A DNA stretch of 64,000 bases. Origin: Eretmocerus hayati (Eukaryota; Arthropoda; Insecta; Hymenoptera; Aphelinidae). Location: the NCBI GenBank assembly GCA_029851415.1, contig CM056742.1:81644748-81708747 (forward strand), in the 5' to 3' direction. The notes beneath the pieces were generated by a model. That model searched no databases and was not told the origin of the DNA. It saw only the letters and a list, made by a program, of their open reading frames with translations. This document shows positions 45,951-57,514 of this stretch, piece by piece. Numbering within the stretch: the stretch's first letter is position 1; each line of letters starts with the position of its first letter. The position numbers and the translations under genes are program-made.

Positions 45951-46095
45951 GGGGTGGTACTAGCGGTGCTGGATGATTTGGGTACAGAATATACCCGCGT
46001 TCGATTCCCTTCTGGCCGCGTTATAGGTATAGGGAATGCGCGTAGCAGACGACAACCTAACCCCGGAACGACCAAAAGAGGCTACATTTTTCCTT
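45951..46095 (+). other. Possible tRNA-derived SINE head
   Basis: TAGCGGTGCTGG at 45961-45972 fits the RNA polymerase III A-box in 11 of 12 positions and CGTTCGATTCC at 45998-46008 fits the B-box in 10 of 11, at tRNA-like spacing. No good cloverleaf stem was found, so it is not called a tRNA gene. Open frames crossing it have no domain. Confidence 0.3.
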
Positions 46096-46248
46096 AGATC
46101 TCTGTTTATAGGCACTGATTCGTCAATCTGATCATTGTTTTGCGCGCATTCCTTCTTCGGTGTGTCCATTCCCACGAAAATCTGAACGTCGTATATCACT
46201 GTACTCATGATTCTCCATAAACCGTCTATTGAACCCTATTGAAAAAAA

Positions 46249-46395
46249 TTATGTCATGTACATGACATAAAAACGTGATGTCACGTTTTTTCAAAAAACC
46301 ATATCACGATCTTGGACACTCATGACATAAGTCCATGATCAACTTCATGTCATGGAAACTTGTCATGATCATATGTCATAGTTTTATGTCACGAT
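46249..46395. repeat. Cluster of TGTCATG/CATGACA palindromes
   Basis: A perfect 22-nt palindrome (half-site TTATGTCATGT) is at 46249-46270. It is followed by a hairpin with 9-bp arms AAAACGTGA at 46270-46289, then several more CATGACATA and TGTCATG words up to 46395. It lies at the 3' border of a truncated endonuclease fragment. Confidence 0.8.
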
Positions 46396-47045
46396 GTTTA
46401 AATGGAGCAAACTCATCAAGAAGTTCCAATGCAATGTCACGGAATTTCCCTAAGGATTCATTCACGTCACCAAGGTGTAATACACCATTTTCATCGATAG
46501 CATTTTCAAGTTTCGCAGAGAACAAAACTGGGTCAGAATTATCAAAATTTCTCGAAGTAATCTCACGTTGCTCTTTCACTCTGGCAACTTGTAATCAATA
46601 ATAAGAAAATCATGCCCATGAATATACGGCGCCTTGACTTCGAATAGCTCACGAGTTTATCAGATGAATCTACCAGGATAATATCAATCCATGAGTCAGA
46701 GTCATCAAGGTGGTGAGTGGCTCCGAATGGAACATTGTGGAGCGAATACTCTTCGATTAATTCGCGCAAGTGAGAGCCATAGTAACGAGATGACAGTAAA
46801 TCCGAGTTCAAATCTCCTGTAAAAACTAAATTTCTATACAAATGAGTGATTCTTGAAATTTCAGAAGAGAATTTGGTGAGTACATGGCCATTTGGACGAC
46901 GGTAGACGGAACCTATTAAGATCTTTTCAGATTCCTCTGTCTTAACTTCCAGTAAAATGTATTCTGTTTCATCAATATGTTGAATGTCAGGTGCAAAAAT
47001 GACTTTATTATAATGAATAGTGCGCATTAATGAAACTAATGAAGT
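46376..47045 (-). pseudogene. Endonuclease fragment of a CR1/Jockey-group non-LTR element
   Basis: The minus-strand frame shows VYRRPNGHV, FTGDLNSDLL and DSWIDIILVDSSD, the central and C-terminal motifs of an AP-like endonuclease. A second frame (46579-46376) with LGDVNESLGKFRDIALELLD continues it, so a frameshift lies near 46570-46620. RT is missing. Its upstream edge is fused at about 47045 to the end of the CR1-like copy D 3' untranslated region. It is not the same subfamily as copy B. Confidence 0.75.
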
Positions 47046-47272
47046 CATTTGGTCAAGGACAAATCTTAAGTATATCACAATTTGTGACTAGTCGGGTAGC
47101 ACTCAGAAGATTCACAAACTCCATAGAATAATATAAGAATACAAATAACATGGCAGGGCTCACAGTCATATTACAGAAAAGTTCAGTCGATTGACGAAAG
47201 GTCACACGTATACTTATAATTATATTCTAGATGTACGAATCAAGCAAAAAGTCAGCCCAAGCCTTTCAAAGT

Positions 47273-48315
47273 TTAGAGATTGAAGTAATGCTTCTTCTCC
47301 ACATCAATCCTCTGGGGAGACTGTGTGAGCAAAAAATCCTTCATAGCCTCTTTAAATAATGACATTTTCCCCAGCTGCCGGAAGCCCGGAGGGAGAAAGT
47401 TCCACAAATGAGCACATTGAACCTGGAAAGATCTTCCATATTCAAGTCTCATATTGGGAACTTTGAGTACCCGCTCTTCTGCATCACCGCGTGCGGGGCG
47501 TTCAGATTGGTACCTGGTGAACATCGCAGCTAGGTAGCCAGGCTCTCCTACACTGTAAAAAATGTTGAATGAAATTTACCATCTAGCTTGGTAAAAATAC
47601 AACTCTGGGAGTTGTGAGTTTCATCCCATTTCTTGTAACTTTACAAACGCTTGTAAATTTACTAGTCTCAGAGGGGGTAATAGTTGGATACCAGTCTCAG
47701 ACTGGTAAAATTTTCTGTAAAATTCCCTCGCTCAGGCTTGTAAAATTCAGCTCAACCGAGCATGCGCGGATCTCAAGTTTGGTCTGCTGGGCCCACGCAC
47801 AACTAACCTAAAAAGCTCCTCCGCGGTCGAGTATTTATGTCTCGAGCGATGAATTTTCGACTCGGACGGGTTTTTTACCCTTTCCAAAATTATCGTGGAT
47901 TAAGATGCTTCATTCCAAGACTCCATTTCATTAGAAAAAGCCCTTGAGTAGCCCGTACGCTTCAGTTGAACAAGATTTCTTCAGGTCTGAAATTTACCGT
48001 CAGCCGGTAAATGAAATTTACAAGCCGCTTGTAAATTTACACGTCCCAGCGCGGTATCCAACTATTACCCTCTCTGAGACTTGTAATTTTACATAAAAAT
48101 TTTTTACAGTGTAAATGCATGATCTTGTGCATTAACAGAGCTGCGAAGTACATTCTTCGCGAATCAGTACGTAACCAACCCAAACGCTCCCTAAACGGGG
48201 TGATGTGCTCGTCTCTCCTAAGATCAAAAATATACCTCACACATGAATTGCTTAGTCGTTGTATCCGTTGCCGCTGTTCGTCCGTGGCGTCGAGGTACAC
48301 GACCATGCAATAGTG
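47273..48315 (-). pseudogene. CR1-like C-terminal protein remnant interrupted by the MITE
   Basis: The first half reads VVYLDATDEQRQRIQRLSNS to FAALLMHKIMHL; the second half reads YLAAMFTRYQ to DVEKKHYFNL with stop at 47275-47273. A lost base near 47432 (GRSFQVQ against GRRSFQVQ in copy A) is an in-frame codon loss. No RT core remains. Confidence 0.85.
47551..48111. mobile_element. 561-bp MITE with CACTGTAAAAAA termini and TA target duplication
   Basis: It begins CACTGTAAAAAAT and ends with the inverse ATTTTTTACAGTG. TA lies on both sides (47549-47550 and 48112-48113), while the uninterrupted CR1-like copy A has a single TA at the matching point. Subterminal inverted pairs such as AGGGGGTAATAGTTGGATACC (47675, one-base offset) against 48052-48072 extend the symmetry. 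It has no ORF. TA duplication suggests mobilisation by a Tc1/mariner-type transposase, which is inference. Confidence 0.9.
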
Positions 48316-49876
48316 ACCGTGTAATAGAGATTGATTGATTGATTGATAATGATTGATGGATAAGTTTACAACCAGTCTTTCATCATTCATTTTATAACAG
48401 CACATTTGAGCAGTATTTATATTGCCAATCACATTTGTGCATCAATTTATTCCAAGATTCTCGAACGCCCGAAACTATTCGATTGTCTATCGAAATAGTC
48501 CAAAAAGACAATTTTCCACATGCTATTAACACGTTCGCTGCGACCGGTTCCACTGGTGGGACCCGTCGCACACAACGAAGGAACTATGATTTCCGGCCTA
48601 GCAGCGAAGGTGTTAAGAATATGCTCGGGAATATCAGAAGGGTTCGTGTATTCATTGGGTGTGTTGAGATAACATTTTTTATTCTACTTGTCTCGTACCT
48701 GTACCTATATAGGGGAGAGTAGGGCAAAATTGGATAAGTGAGATAGCTCGGTCAGAGGCGAGTCTGGGCTTTCGCCGCGTAGATTCTCTTTTAATACCAT
48801 CGCAGACAATGGTTTTTATCGCGGTTAGACCTCCCAAAACGATACTGGGAGTCCACGCTGACATGAGGGTGCTTTTTGGGGGCCTCACGCGGTTTATTTT
48901 CCAAATGCAAGATTACACGCTGCTTCTGCATTACTGGACGAACTTCATCGCCATTTGGGGATCGAAAGGTACATTACAAAACGAAGATTTTGAGCCGTCG
49001 CGCGTCGTGGGCCAAAATCGGTTCAGTTGGGCCCAAATGATCACAATTCTGCGAGAAAATGCCTGGGGGCATTTTTGGACGAATTGGTGGAGGCGAATTT
49101 GGACAATGTTAAATCCCATCTAAAATCGGTCGACCGATTGCCTGTACGTGTTTTCCGATGTCAATTGCGCGTATCGAGTCGCGTATGCATCTGTGCGAAT
49201 CTCTCGAAGCGCGGGAGGTTGAAGATGAGTTAGGTTATCGAGAAAGGGCAAGAAAATGCAGTTACGATGTCCCATGGCCGTCTTAGGAGTCAGTTTAGAG
49301 GTCAGAAGTTGCTTTCAACGTGTTCAGAGATAGTGCTCGATTTACGCATTTCCACTCTCGCATTCGGCGACATTGCCTTGAATGTTACACACTATCAGCG
49401 GGATCGTTGACTAAGGGCGAATAAGGGTACCTCCGAAATGAAGAAAAACTTATACAAATCAACTCTTAGAAGCCACGAGTCGATTGCTGATTGCTGAAGA
49501 CGGTAGTGCACCAATGAAGCGACTATTTCAATAATGCTGAAGAATGACACAAAAATGGCTCGCTTGGTTCAGCTATGGGAGGATGTAGGAGTCTCAGGCG
49601 GGTTCCCCTCTTGGTTCTGGGTTATTACCACGTGTTTTGATGAGCAAATGCGACTCTGATAGGTAAGGAATAATGCCGTACACTTCAATTTCGGAAGGCT
49701 GTCCAAATTTGCCCCCAAAACTTGTCAAAAGTGCCCCCAAGCTTGGGGCGAATTTGGACAGATTTTTGTTTTTCAACTTCAAGAAAAAGTATGAACGCTG
49801 AGACCTAGAGGTCTGAAAATTTTTTTACAATCTATTCAATAGTTGAACTGCAAAGTCCCAACCCAAGGAACAATAA
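48316..49876. other. No gene recognised
   Basis: It starts with a GATT repeat (48329-48357). TAGGGGAGAGTAGGGC at 48712 recalls the repeat end near 960-975. The open frame 48809-49123 has no domain. The phrase GGCGAATTTGGACA recurs near 49093 and 49748. Confidence 0.4.
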
Positions 49877-49932
49877 TTAATTCCCATGCGAGTAATTGAT
49901 ATTTTCATATCAATTACTCGCATGGGAATTAA
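49877..49932. repeat. Perfect 26-bp hairpin with 4-nt loop
   Basis: Arms 49877-49902 and 49907-49932 are exact inverse complements around TTTC. The stem contains CCCATGCGAGTAATTGATAT. It may be a foldback element or a small-RNA hairpin; transcription is unknown. Confidence 0.9.
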
Positions 49933-50493
49933 CTTATCACTCCAGATTCTATTATTTCCAATAAATGACCACGCATTAATTTTGTAGTGAGAGAAATTTG
50001 CAAATTGAAGTGAGAAATAATTCTGGGGTGAACTTAGATCTAACACTGATTCTTCAAAGCAACAGGGCCCATGGAACCAGAAAGTTGAATCACGACTCAG
50101 AATCTCCAAAAGATCCACGAATGGCCTTTGTAAGATTACAAGTATCATTAAACGAGAAATGAAAAAATTCCTTTTTTTGAAAAAGGGAACTATGATCAAA
50201 ATTTCGTATTAATTAATCTATTTAAAATGAAAATAGATATTTTAAGTCGATCACAGAGAGGTTCATATGTTCATAATTGGATGCTGGAGCGTTTGGACAA
50301 ATATGTTTCAATAATGATTCTTAATCTATTCTAATCAATTTCTCTTGATATACGGATTATAAGAAGTAGGGAGCTGACATTGAAATGGGGACATCACTGA
50401 TACACTGAGAACAAATCCTGGAATTTTTATGGACATTGGTAGAAGGGTTTACGAGAGATACGATGACAATGAGAAAACAACATGCATACACAC
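49933..50493. other. No gene recognised
   Basis: AT-rich sequence between the hairpin and the long inverted-repeat element, with no coding motif or named repeat. Confidence 0.45.
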
Positions 50494-50495
50494 TA

Positions 50496-51085
50496 GGGTG
50501 GTCCTTATTTCCCAAGTTTCACAGATCCTTTCTCCCCCCCCCCCCTCTGGATACCTTCTCTGAGCCGAAAAAACCTGGGGAAAATTTTCCCCGAGCCCCT
50601 AGAGAGTGATTTAATAGTGCCTCAAAGAGCATCTTGCTTTGAAACTCAAGTAAAAAATAACGCTTTTTGTGATTTTTCTGTCTCTATGTTCGAGCTCTTG
50701 AAACTTAGTGTTTCTTCGCGGAAGTAAAAGTGGGGATACATGTTCCCACGTAAAATTTGATGCTGAATCGAATTTCATCGTGACATTTGAACTAGGATGC
50801 CACCCAATACTCGTAAATTGAGTTTTCCGACGCGGAAAACATTTTTAGCGCGACTTTTCATCTCATTCGAGTGTCTCAGGCGTCACTCACTTCCTCAACA
50901 TTAATCTAAACCACCTATTTTCATGTAAAAAAGACGCTGAATTGGAATCCATCGTTATTTCCTAGGTATAATGTCGCTCAAAATGAGGAAAATGCGTTTT
51001 TCCCCCGAAAAAGCACCTTAAACGAGTCTTCCACGCCCGAATCGAGTGTCTCAGGCGTCACTCACTCTCTCGAGACTAATGCAAA
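50496..51085 (+). repeat. Left terminal inverted repeat
   Basis: Pairs with 52690-53419. It includes two 175-bp units and a C run at 50535-50546 that differs in length from the right arm. Confidence 0.85.
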
Positions 51086-51889
51086 TTGACCAAAATGTCT
51101 CTTCCGTTTGATTCGAAGGTCTCAGCAGTCACTGACTCACGTAGGAATGGTCAGAACGTTCCAAATCCATGCCAAATCAGAGTTCATATTCATGCCGTAA
51201 AATTGGTCCCTGTAAAGAGACCTAAGGGAGAGTTCCTGCCAAAATCAAAAAACTGTCTCACTTGGCCTCATATGGGATTTTCGGGATCCGTGACAAACTC
51301 TCTTCACAACCATTCCTAAAGGCGCTCACTATCGTATGAAGATCTAGGCTGAATCGAATTGGTCAACGGCGTCTTGTTGAAATCACCTCCAATCAGCGCG
51401 AGATAAAAGTATCTCGTACGAAAACGTCTATGCACTCCGGCCGCCTAATCCAGAAAGAGATCAATCGGGCTTACTCTAACCCAACCCTCACGGGTAAGGT
51501 CCCTATCTCACGCGAAGATTGTAGCGCCCCTTGCTCGTGCGTTGCGGCCGGTCATCGAACCAAACCTTACACGCTTCGCAATCCTAGCATTTCATGTGAA
51601 AATGGGATCCTATGGCCGCTCCAGTAGTCCAGGCCCTGCTCCCAGCTTTTTGCCAGCGTCGATTCAGGTCGGTTGTTTTGGCAGTTAACGACGAGCAACG
51701 TCAAGTTCTCATGAAATTTTAGTGAGTTGCGAATAAGTAGGTCCCTGGGGAACCGATCGAGATTCTGGAATTACAATGCTTCCCTAAATTACTCTCTGGT
51801 ATACTTTCAAGTCTGAATCCATGTCAAATCTGACTATACAAAAGAGTCTTCTGCTGTGACTATGATTTCCAGAGCCAAAATATACCAGA

Positions 51890-52100
51890 ATAGTATATTA
51901 TGATACAAGGGCGCAAACGATGGTTTTGGCAGTTCGAGTGACTTTTATGGGCCCGAGCCGCAGGTGAGGGTCTAAATAGTCATGAGAAGGAGAAAATCAT
52001 TGCGCCCGAGTATCATACTATGTTTTTTGATCTTCTGTGAGCAAATGGAAAGCGCAAAACAGTGTGCAAATTACTCATTTGCGCACAGACGATCAAAAAC
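51890..52100 (+). repeat. Dispersed repeat copy 1 (TATGATACAAGGGCGC type)
   Basis: About 210 bases similar to 62910-63118: shared TATTATGATACAAGGGCGCA, GCCCGAGCC.CAGG.GAGGGTC, TTTTTGATCTTCTGTGAG and CTCATTTGCGCACAGACGAT. It sits inside the interior of the long-TIR element. Confidence 0.85.
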
Positions 52101-52689
52101 CCAGTTACATTCTATACAGCTAAGTTTAACAAGGGATAAAAGACAGTATCCAGATAAAAGACAGTATCCAGAAGTAAGATGACCGTTCTGAAAAAGATGA
52201 GGATCGAAGAAGAAAGATCTTCATAATTTTATGAGTCGAGGACTCGTGTTATGTTGTTAACTTGAGTCACTCGATATCTCCACTCTTGTTTATAAATGCA
52301 TCTCCCTAGTCAAAGCATGATAAAGAGTATCGACTATCCCATCCGAATCAGATATCGTCAATTTTTTCTCCAATAGATGCCTGAGGTGTAAATCCTTTTA
52401 ACTCATAATATCCCTATTTGTGTCGAGTGTCAAAACGTTCTGATGGAGAATGATGACTGAGTTCTTTAAGAATCACAATAGTTTGTAGGGACTTTGAGCT
52501 GTCTCTCAAATTGACTTGATTGATTCCAGACTTTTCATGAATTTTACCCAGGAATTCGTCATCTTTCGTGGATTTCGGTGCATTCTGGAGGAAAAACGGA
52601 GTTTTTCACGTTAAGCGTCGTTGTACCCGAAAAATGACGATGAATTTTGATTCAGCGTAGATTTCCACATAGAATCAGGGCGTTTAGAT

Positions 52690-53419
52690 CAATCTCGAGA
52701 GAGTAAGTGACGCCTGAGACACTCGATTCTCGCGTAAAAGATGAGCTTAGAGTGCTTCCTTGCTGGAAAAACACATTTTTCTCACGTTAGGCGACATTAT
52801 ACCTGGTAATTGGAGATGGATTCCAATCCAGCGTTTTTTTACATGAAGTCAGGTCGTTCGTATTGATCCCGAGAGAGTGGGTGACGCCTGAGACACTCGA
52901 TTCGGGCGTGAAAGACTCGCTTAAGGTGCTTTTTCGGTGGAAAAACGCATTTTTCTCACGTCGGGCTACATTATACCTAGGAAATAACGATGGATTGCAA
53001 TCCAGTGTCTTTTTCTACATAAAAATAGGTGGTTTAGATTAATCTTGAGGGAGTAAGTGACGCCTGAGACACTCGAATGAGATGAAAAAGTCGCGCTAAA
53101 AATGTTTTCCGCGTCGGAAAACTCAATTTACGAGTATTGCGTGGCATCCTAGTTCAAATGTCACGATGAAATTCGATTCAGCATCAAATTTTACGTGGGA
53201 ACATGTATCCCCACTTTTACATTCGCGAAGAAACACTAAGTTTCAAGAGCTCGAACATAGGGACAGAAAAATTACAAAAAGCGTTATTTTTTACTTGAGT
53301 TTCAAAGCAAGATGCTCTTTGAGGCACTATTAAATCACTCTCTAGGGGCTCGGGGAAAATTTTCCCCACCCAGAGGGGGGGAGAAAGGATCTGCGAAACT
53401 TGGGAAATAAGGACCACCC
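52690..53419 (-). repeat. Right terminal inverted repeat
   Basis: Inverse of the left arm with one additional 175-bp unit, so the arms are unequal in unit number. Confidence 0.85.
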
Positions 53420-53421
53420 TA

Positions 53422-55660
53422 ATACACACATACATACGGACACACACAAGGTTTACTTTTAAATAATTCACTGACTGTGCTATGTAATCGGAAATGGATG
53501 TATAGGGGTATCATTTGATAGATCTCGGCAAGTAGAATGAAGTTAATCAATGTTTGTTTAGGTAGGGATTGAGCTGGGGGTGAAAAAAAGGAAGCTCAAA
53601 ATTTTTTTATAAACAATTTCGAGACGAAAAGTGAAATTCATATAAAAACGAATATTTGCATAAATATGGATCGGCAGATAATCGTCAAAAATGACTGGCC
53701 CCACCGCCCAAGGAAGCTGAATAATGTGTCAAATTTTCAGAGAGATTCATACAGGCGTTGGCCAAATTTCGGGTGACATAGAACGTGAAATAAAAAATTT
53801 AATTTTAACAAATGAAAATTTTCCATCTAAATTCCTTATTAACCAATCTCTTAAGAACGATCGAGGAATAATGAGTGACCGATCAAGGAATAATGAGTGA
53901 ACGATCAAGGACAACAAAGAGTGACAGTTTATATTGGGAATCGGAGGTGTTACAAATTTAGGCAATCAGTTGAACGTGGGAGAGGGAGTATTGAGAGTAT
54001 AGAGCTGTCAAGAGACTGGGCTCATGGCTGATCAATTTAGAACAAACCCTCAAAGTTTGAAGAAGATTGATCCAGTGGTTCAAGAGATATGGCGTGACAA
54101 ACGGAAGACAACATACAGACACACATACATACGGACATAAGCCATGCGTGTTTGACAATATTTCACAGAGAGCTTTGTATTCAAGATGGGGAATGGATTG
54201 GGGTACAATTTTATAGATCTCGGCGAGAAGAATGAGATGGACTATCTTTCATTTGGCTATTGTTCCAATGAAGGGGTCAACAATGGAAAATTTGGAAAAT
54301 TTTTTTGCGAAAATTCCCGCACCGATGCAATACTTTCTCTTCGAGAAAGCAAAATGGAGTCTTTGGGAAATTTTTGGAACTTTTCAGGAATAAATTGAAT
54401 TTTGACTGTATTGAAACCAATTCCGAAAAAATCGGTATCAACCAATCGCTTCAGAATGACGGAAAAGTATCAACTTAGTTTATCAAAATTTGAATGGATT
54501 AGTTTGAGGGGGAGATATGAGGAAAGTATGAATATCAAAATAGTACATTTCGATAGAAGGGTGGAAAACCTTTTGTTCGCGTCCGAGTGATGGGTTTCCG
54601 GCCCGAGCCGTAGGCGAGGGTCGGAATCATCACGAGGATGCGAAAAATAAGTCTTACACCCGTGTATCGAATACTATTTTTTGACAAACTGTGAGAAAAA
54701 GTGGAAAATCAGTGCGGAAATAGTATATTTCCATACTGAGCGCGGTAGCCCATTTTGGGCACTAGGACAGTTTGTCTGTCGAGCGAAGCGAGACAGACAT
54801 GTCCTCCAGTGCTCAAAATGGGCTTGCAAGCGAGGTGCGGATATATTTTTTCATTACGAGAACCCTAAAATCCTATTTAAATCCGGCATTTTTAGGTTAG
54901 GGTAATGAAAATTTTTTTTTTCGCACATCGTGTCAAAAAAAAATATTTTTGTATATTCTGAGTTATTTTTTAGAGGAATCTAGTTAGGGAGATTTGGGCT
55001 ATGTAAAGTGAAGTTTTTTGAGCAAAGTCTGTTACTTGGTTGAAAGGGAATTTCGATACAATTGGTTTCAATATGCTCAACATGGGGTTTTTGTTGAAAA
55101 TTTTCGATTTTTGTTAAAAACGGAGGTTTATGGTGATTAAATGTAATGTCGGTATTAAGCAATCAATAGATTGAGCCAAAAAAATCATAGCGTAGGTAAC
55201 CCTAATTGCCGAAGGATCAAGTTAGAAAAAGATATTCTACTATGAAATTAAACGATTACGGCGCTTTTCCTTCAAAAAACATCTAAATCAATTTCGATTG
55301 GGAGAAGAGAACAGCAAAATCACTGGTCTCATTCATCTTTGAGCGATTCTACACAACTCATAGAAGAGCAAAAATGAATGAAAAGGAGTGTAGAATAGAA
55401 CATGTGGGTGGCGCAAAAAAGACAACCCATACACACACACACATAACAGGCAATGGGACGGAGAGATGAGTCCATGGAATGGTTTCGAGGATTCTAGGGG
55501 AAAAAGTGTTACTTACAATCGTTATATTTTGGCGAGAGAAACAAGATGGTTGAAGCATTTTTGTGATGAGAGGAATTCCCTTGCAGAATACATTAAATTG
55601 AATGGAATAATTTATCAAAAATTACCTGTATCGAAAACAAAGTTTTCTTTTTAGAGAAAG
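53422..55660 (+). repeat. Degenerate repeated blocks with ACATACGGACA and ATAGATCTCGGC motifs
   Basis: TACATACGGACA is near 53432 and 54129. TATAGATCTCGGCGAG at 54209 corresponds to GATAGATCTCGGCAAG at 53517, and a weaker version is near 55530. Blocks are roughly 0.7 and 1.3 kb apart. No ORF with a domain is present. Confidence 0.45.
54749..54822. repeat. Imperfect hairpin with GAGCGAAGCGA loop
   Basis: The left arm begins CCCATTTTGGGCACTAGGACA, the right arm ends CAGTGCTCAAAATGGG, and GTCTGTC pairs with GACAGAC at the loop. Arms are about 31 bases with a few mismatches. Nearby GGCCCGAGCCGTAGGCGAGGG links it to the repeat at 51890 and 62910. Confidence 0.7.
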
Positions 55661-57514
55661 CAAAACTGGGGTTAATCTAATTTAACGGCAAAATGCTTTG
55701 GGGAGGGAATAGCGAAGGAGCCGCATTAGTTGGTTCCGGACGTAGATTCCTCTGTGGTCGCATAAATCATAATTTGATCAAATCCTGCATCAGACGACAC
55801 ATCAGGCAGCATGGGTTTCATAGTTTTGTATTCAGGTCAGCCCAATATTTCGGGATAATGGGTTTAATATCAAAGAATTATTAATTTCGTCATGGTTATG
55901 CAATCTTGCACTGTATTTTTTCAACGTCACGTTGTGCTTCCCTAATTTCTTATATGGACGATGGACGCGCGTGTCACTATTAAGACGTATTTTCAACAAT
56001 AAATTTCAGAGCATTGCGTACGCCATACATGTCCAAGGCATTTTAAAATCAGTTGTAATCCTTACACGGCAAAATTCATCATTATCGTGAAGTAGAGTTA
56101 AAAGATTACAAATTAATCGTAAACTGGATAATTATTATATTAAGAGACACAAGGTGCCTATTCCCCCACGGAATCCGTATATCAGGGTTGCCAACATAAA
56201 ATCGAATCAGTGTTGCCAACTTGACGGCACGAAAAGTCCCTAGACCAGGTCAAATGTCCCTAGATTTTTCCGCGATGTATAGAACACGTGTTTGAGTGTC
56301 GTTTACGTATTTTTGATGTATTTTTGAGTTTTTTATATGTATTTCCGATTTAGTTTATATGTATTTATACGTTGATATTATATATTCGATTTGCTGCTAA
56401 TTCTTGCCGTGAAGACGGTCGCTGATCGGTCTCACGGAGCCCTTTCGAACACTGCCCAAGCTTCCGAATCCGTTGGCGAAGGTTAGAAGCAATCGATTTT
56501 TATGTGTTTCGTTTATCTATTTTCGTATTAAGTGCATGCTGGGAGTCATTTTATGGCGTATTTTAGTGAAGCGTATTAGAAAATTCGAGACACCGCCATT
56601 TTCAACATCGAAGGTAGCTGAGTAACTTTTTACGGTTGACAAGGCCGCCTCACTTTCAGATGTGAATTAATTTTGGTGTTCGAGTTAGCTTTATTTAATG
56701 ATTTTCATTTTAATTTTTTGTTAGAGATAGATCGATCCGCATGAGTATTGGTTGATTTCGAATGAAATAAGTGATAGAGTGACGATGAAGTCGAATCGTA
56801 CTGACAAAGTGATGGGATGTTAAAGATCGAGAGGTTGTTATTTCGTTGATTTTGAATATATGATACATACGAATGGATTTCAAATTTTTGAAACTTTTTT
56901 GAATGAATTCGAGGAATTTTTTATTTGACTTTGAAGATGATGATTTTCGTATTTCTACTCATACCGAGTGTGAACCTACGTAATACTTTGAAGTTTTTGA
57001 ATTTATTTCTATTTGGAGGAGAAATTAAACGTTCTTTTGAAATTCGAACTTATGAAAATATGAAAAGAGAAGCGGTTCACGTCTATCTCGCATGCTGATA
57101 TTCGAGGACGTCATTTCATATGGGGGAGTGGTTGAGAGAATTCTTTTGATCAGTTTATGATTCAAGTGATTTTCATAAGATTTAGGGATAGATAATTGAC
57201 ATTGAGGAACGGTATTGTATAGAGTATTAGGAATGACTTTTGTAAATGAATCCAATATCACTCGCTTGATGCAATCGTGAGGGGAAAATTGAATTGATGC
57301 ATTGTGATGGTTTTTGCTACGCGGTCATTAAGATTAGCTATTGGGAATCCATTCATCAGGAAAGTTCTTTGTTTTCATATTGAGGATTTACGTCGCAAGA
57401 TTTGAATTTTTGAGAAGTCTTTGATTGGGTGGAATGACCTCGATATTCATCATCCTCGTTTTGTGTTTATGATGTGAAATTGAGTTGAAACTGGGGAGTG
57501 TTTTATGTTCAGAG
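55661..57514. other. No gene recognised
   Basis: Between 56160 and 56300 are two GTTGCCAAC phrases. At 56581-56600 ACCGCCATTTTC is an inverse YY1/Pho-like core. No coding motif is visible; a promoter for the exon-like segment downstream is possible but not supported. Confidence 0.35.

Larger units (their letters stand above)
47046..48315 (-). mobile_element. CR1-like non-LTR element, truncated copy D, split by a MITE
   Basis: On the minus strand: the C-terminal RT-protein part 48315-48114 and 47548-47273, then a 3' untranslated region with the hairpin TCACAAATTGTGA (47075-47087) and GTCCTTGACCAAA, ending without a TCTA tail at about 47046. The protein is nearly identical to copy A. The 561-bp insert at 47551-48111 separates the halves exactly. 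Confidence 0.88.
50496..53419. mobile_element. 2.9-kb non-autonomous element with very long terminal inverted repeats
   Basis: The ends are GGGTGGTCCTTATTTCCC and its inverse. Homology in inverse orientation runs about 550-750 bp inward from each end. TA flanks both ends (50494-50495 and 53420-53421). The arms contain tandem units of about 175 bp marked by GTGACGCCTGAGACACTCG (52707, 52881, 53057; inverse at 50868 and 51043). The interior of about 1.6 kb has no transposase. The superfamily is unclear. Confidence 0.88.

Noticed and set aside
45961..46008. Functional tRNA gene from A-box and B-box matches
   Set aside because: No convincing acceptor or anticodon stem; kept only as a low-confidence SINE candidate.
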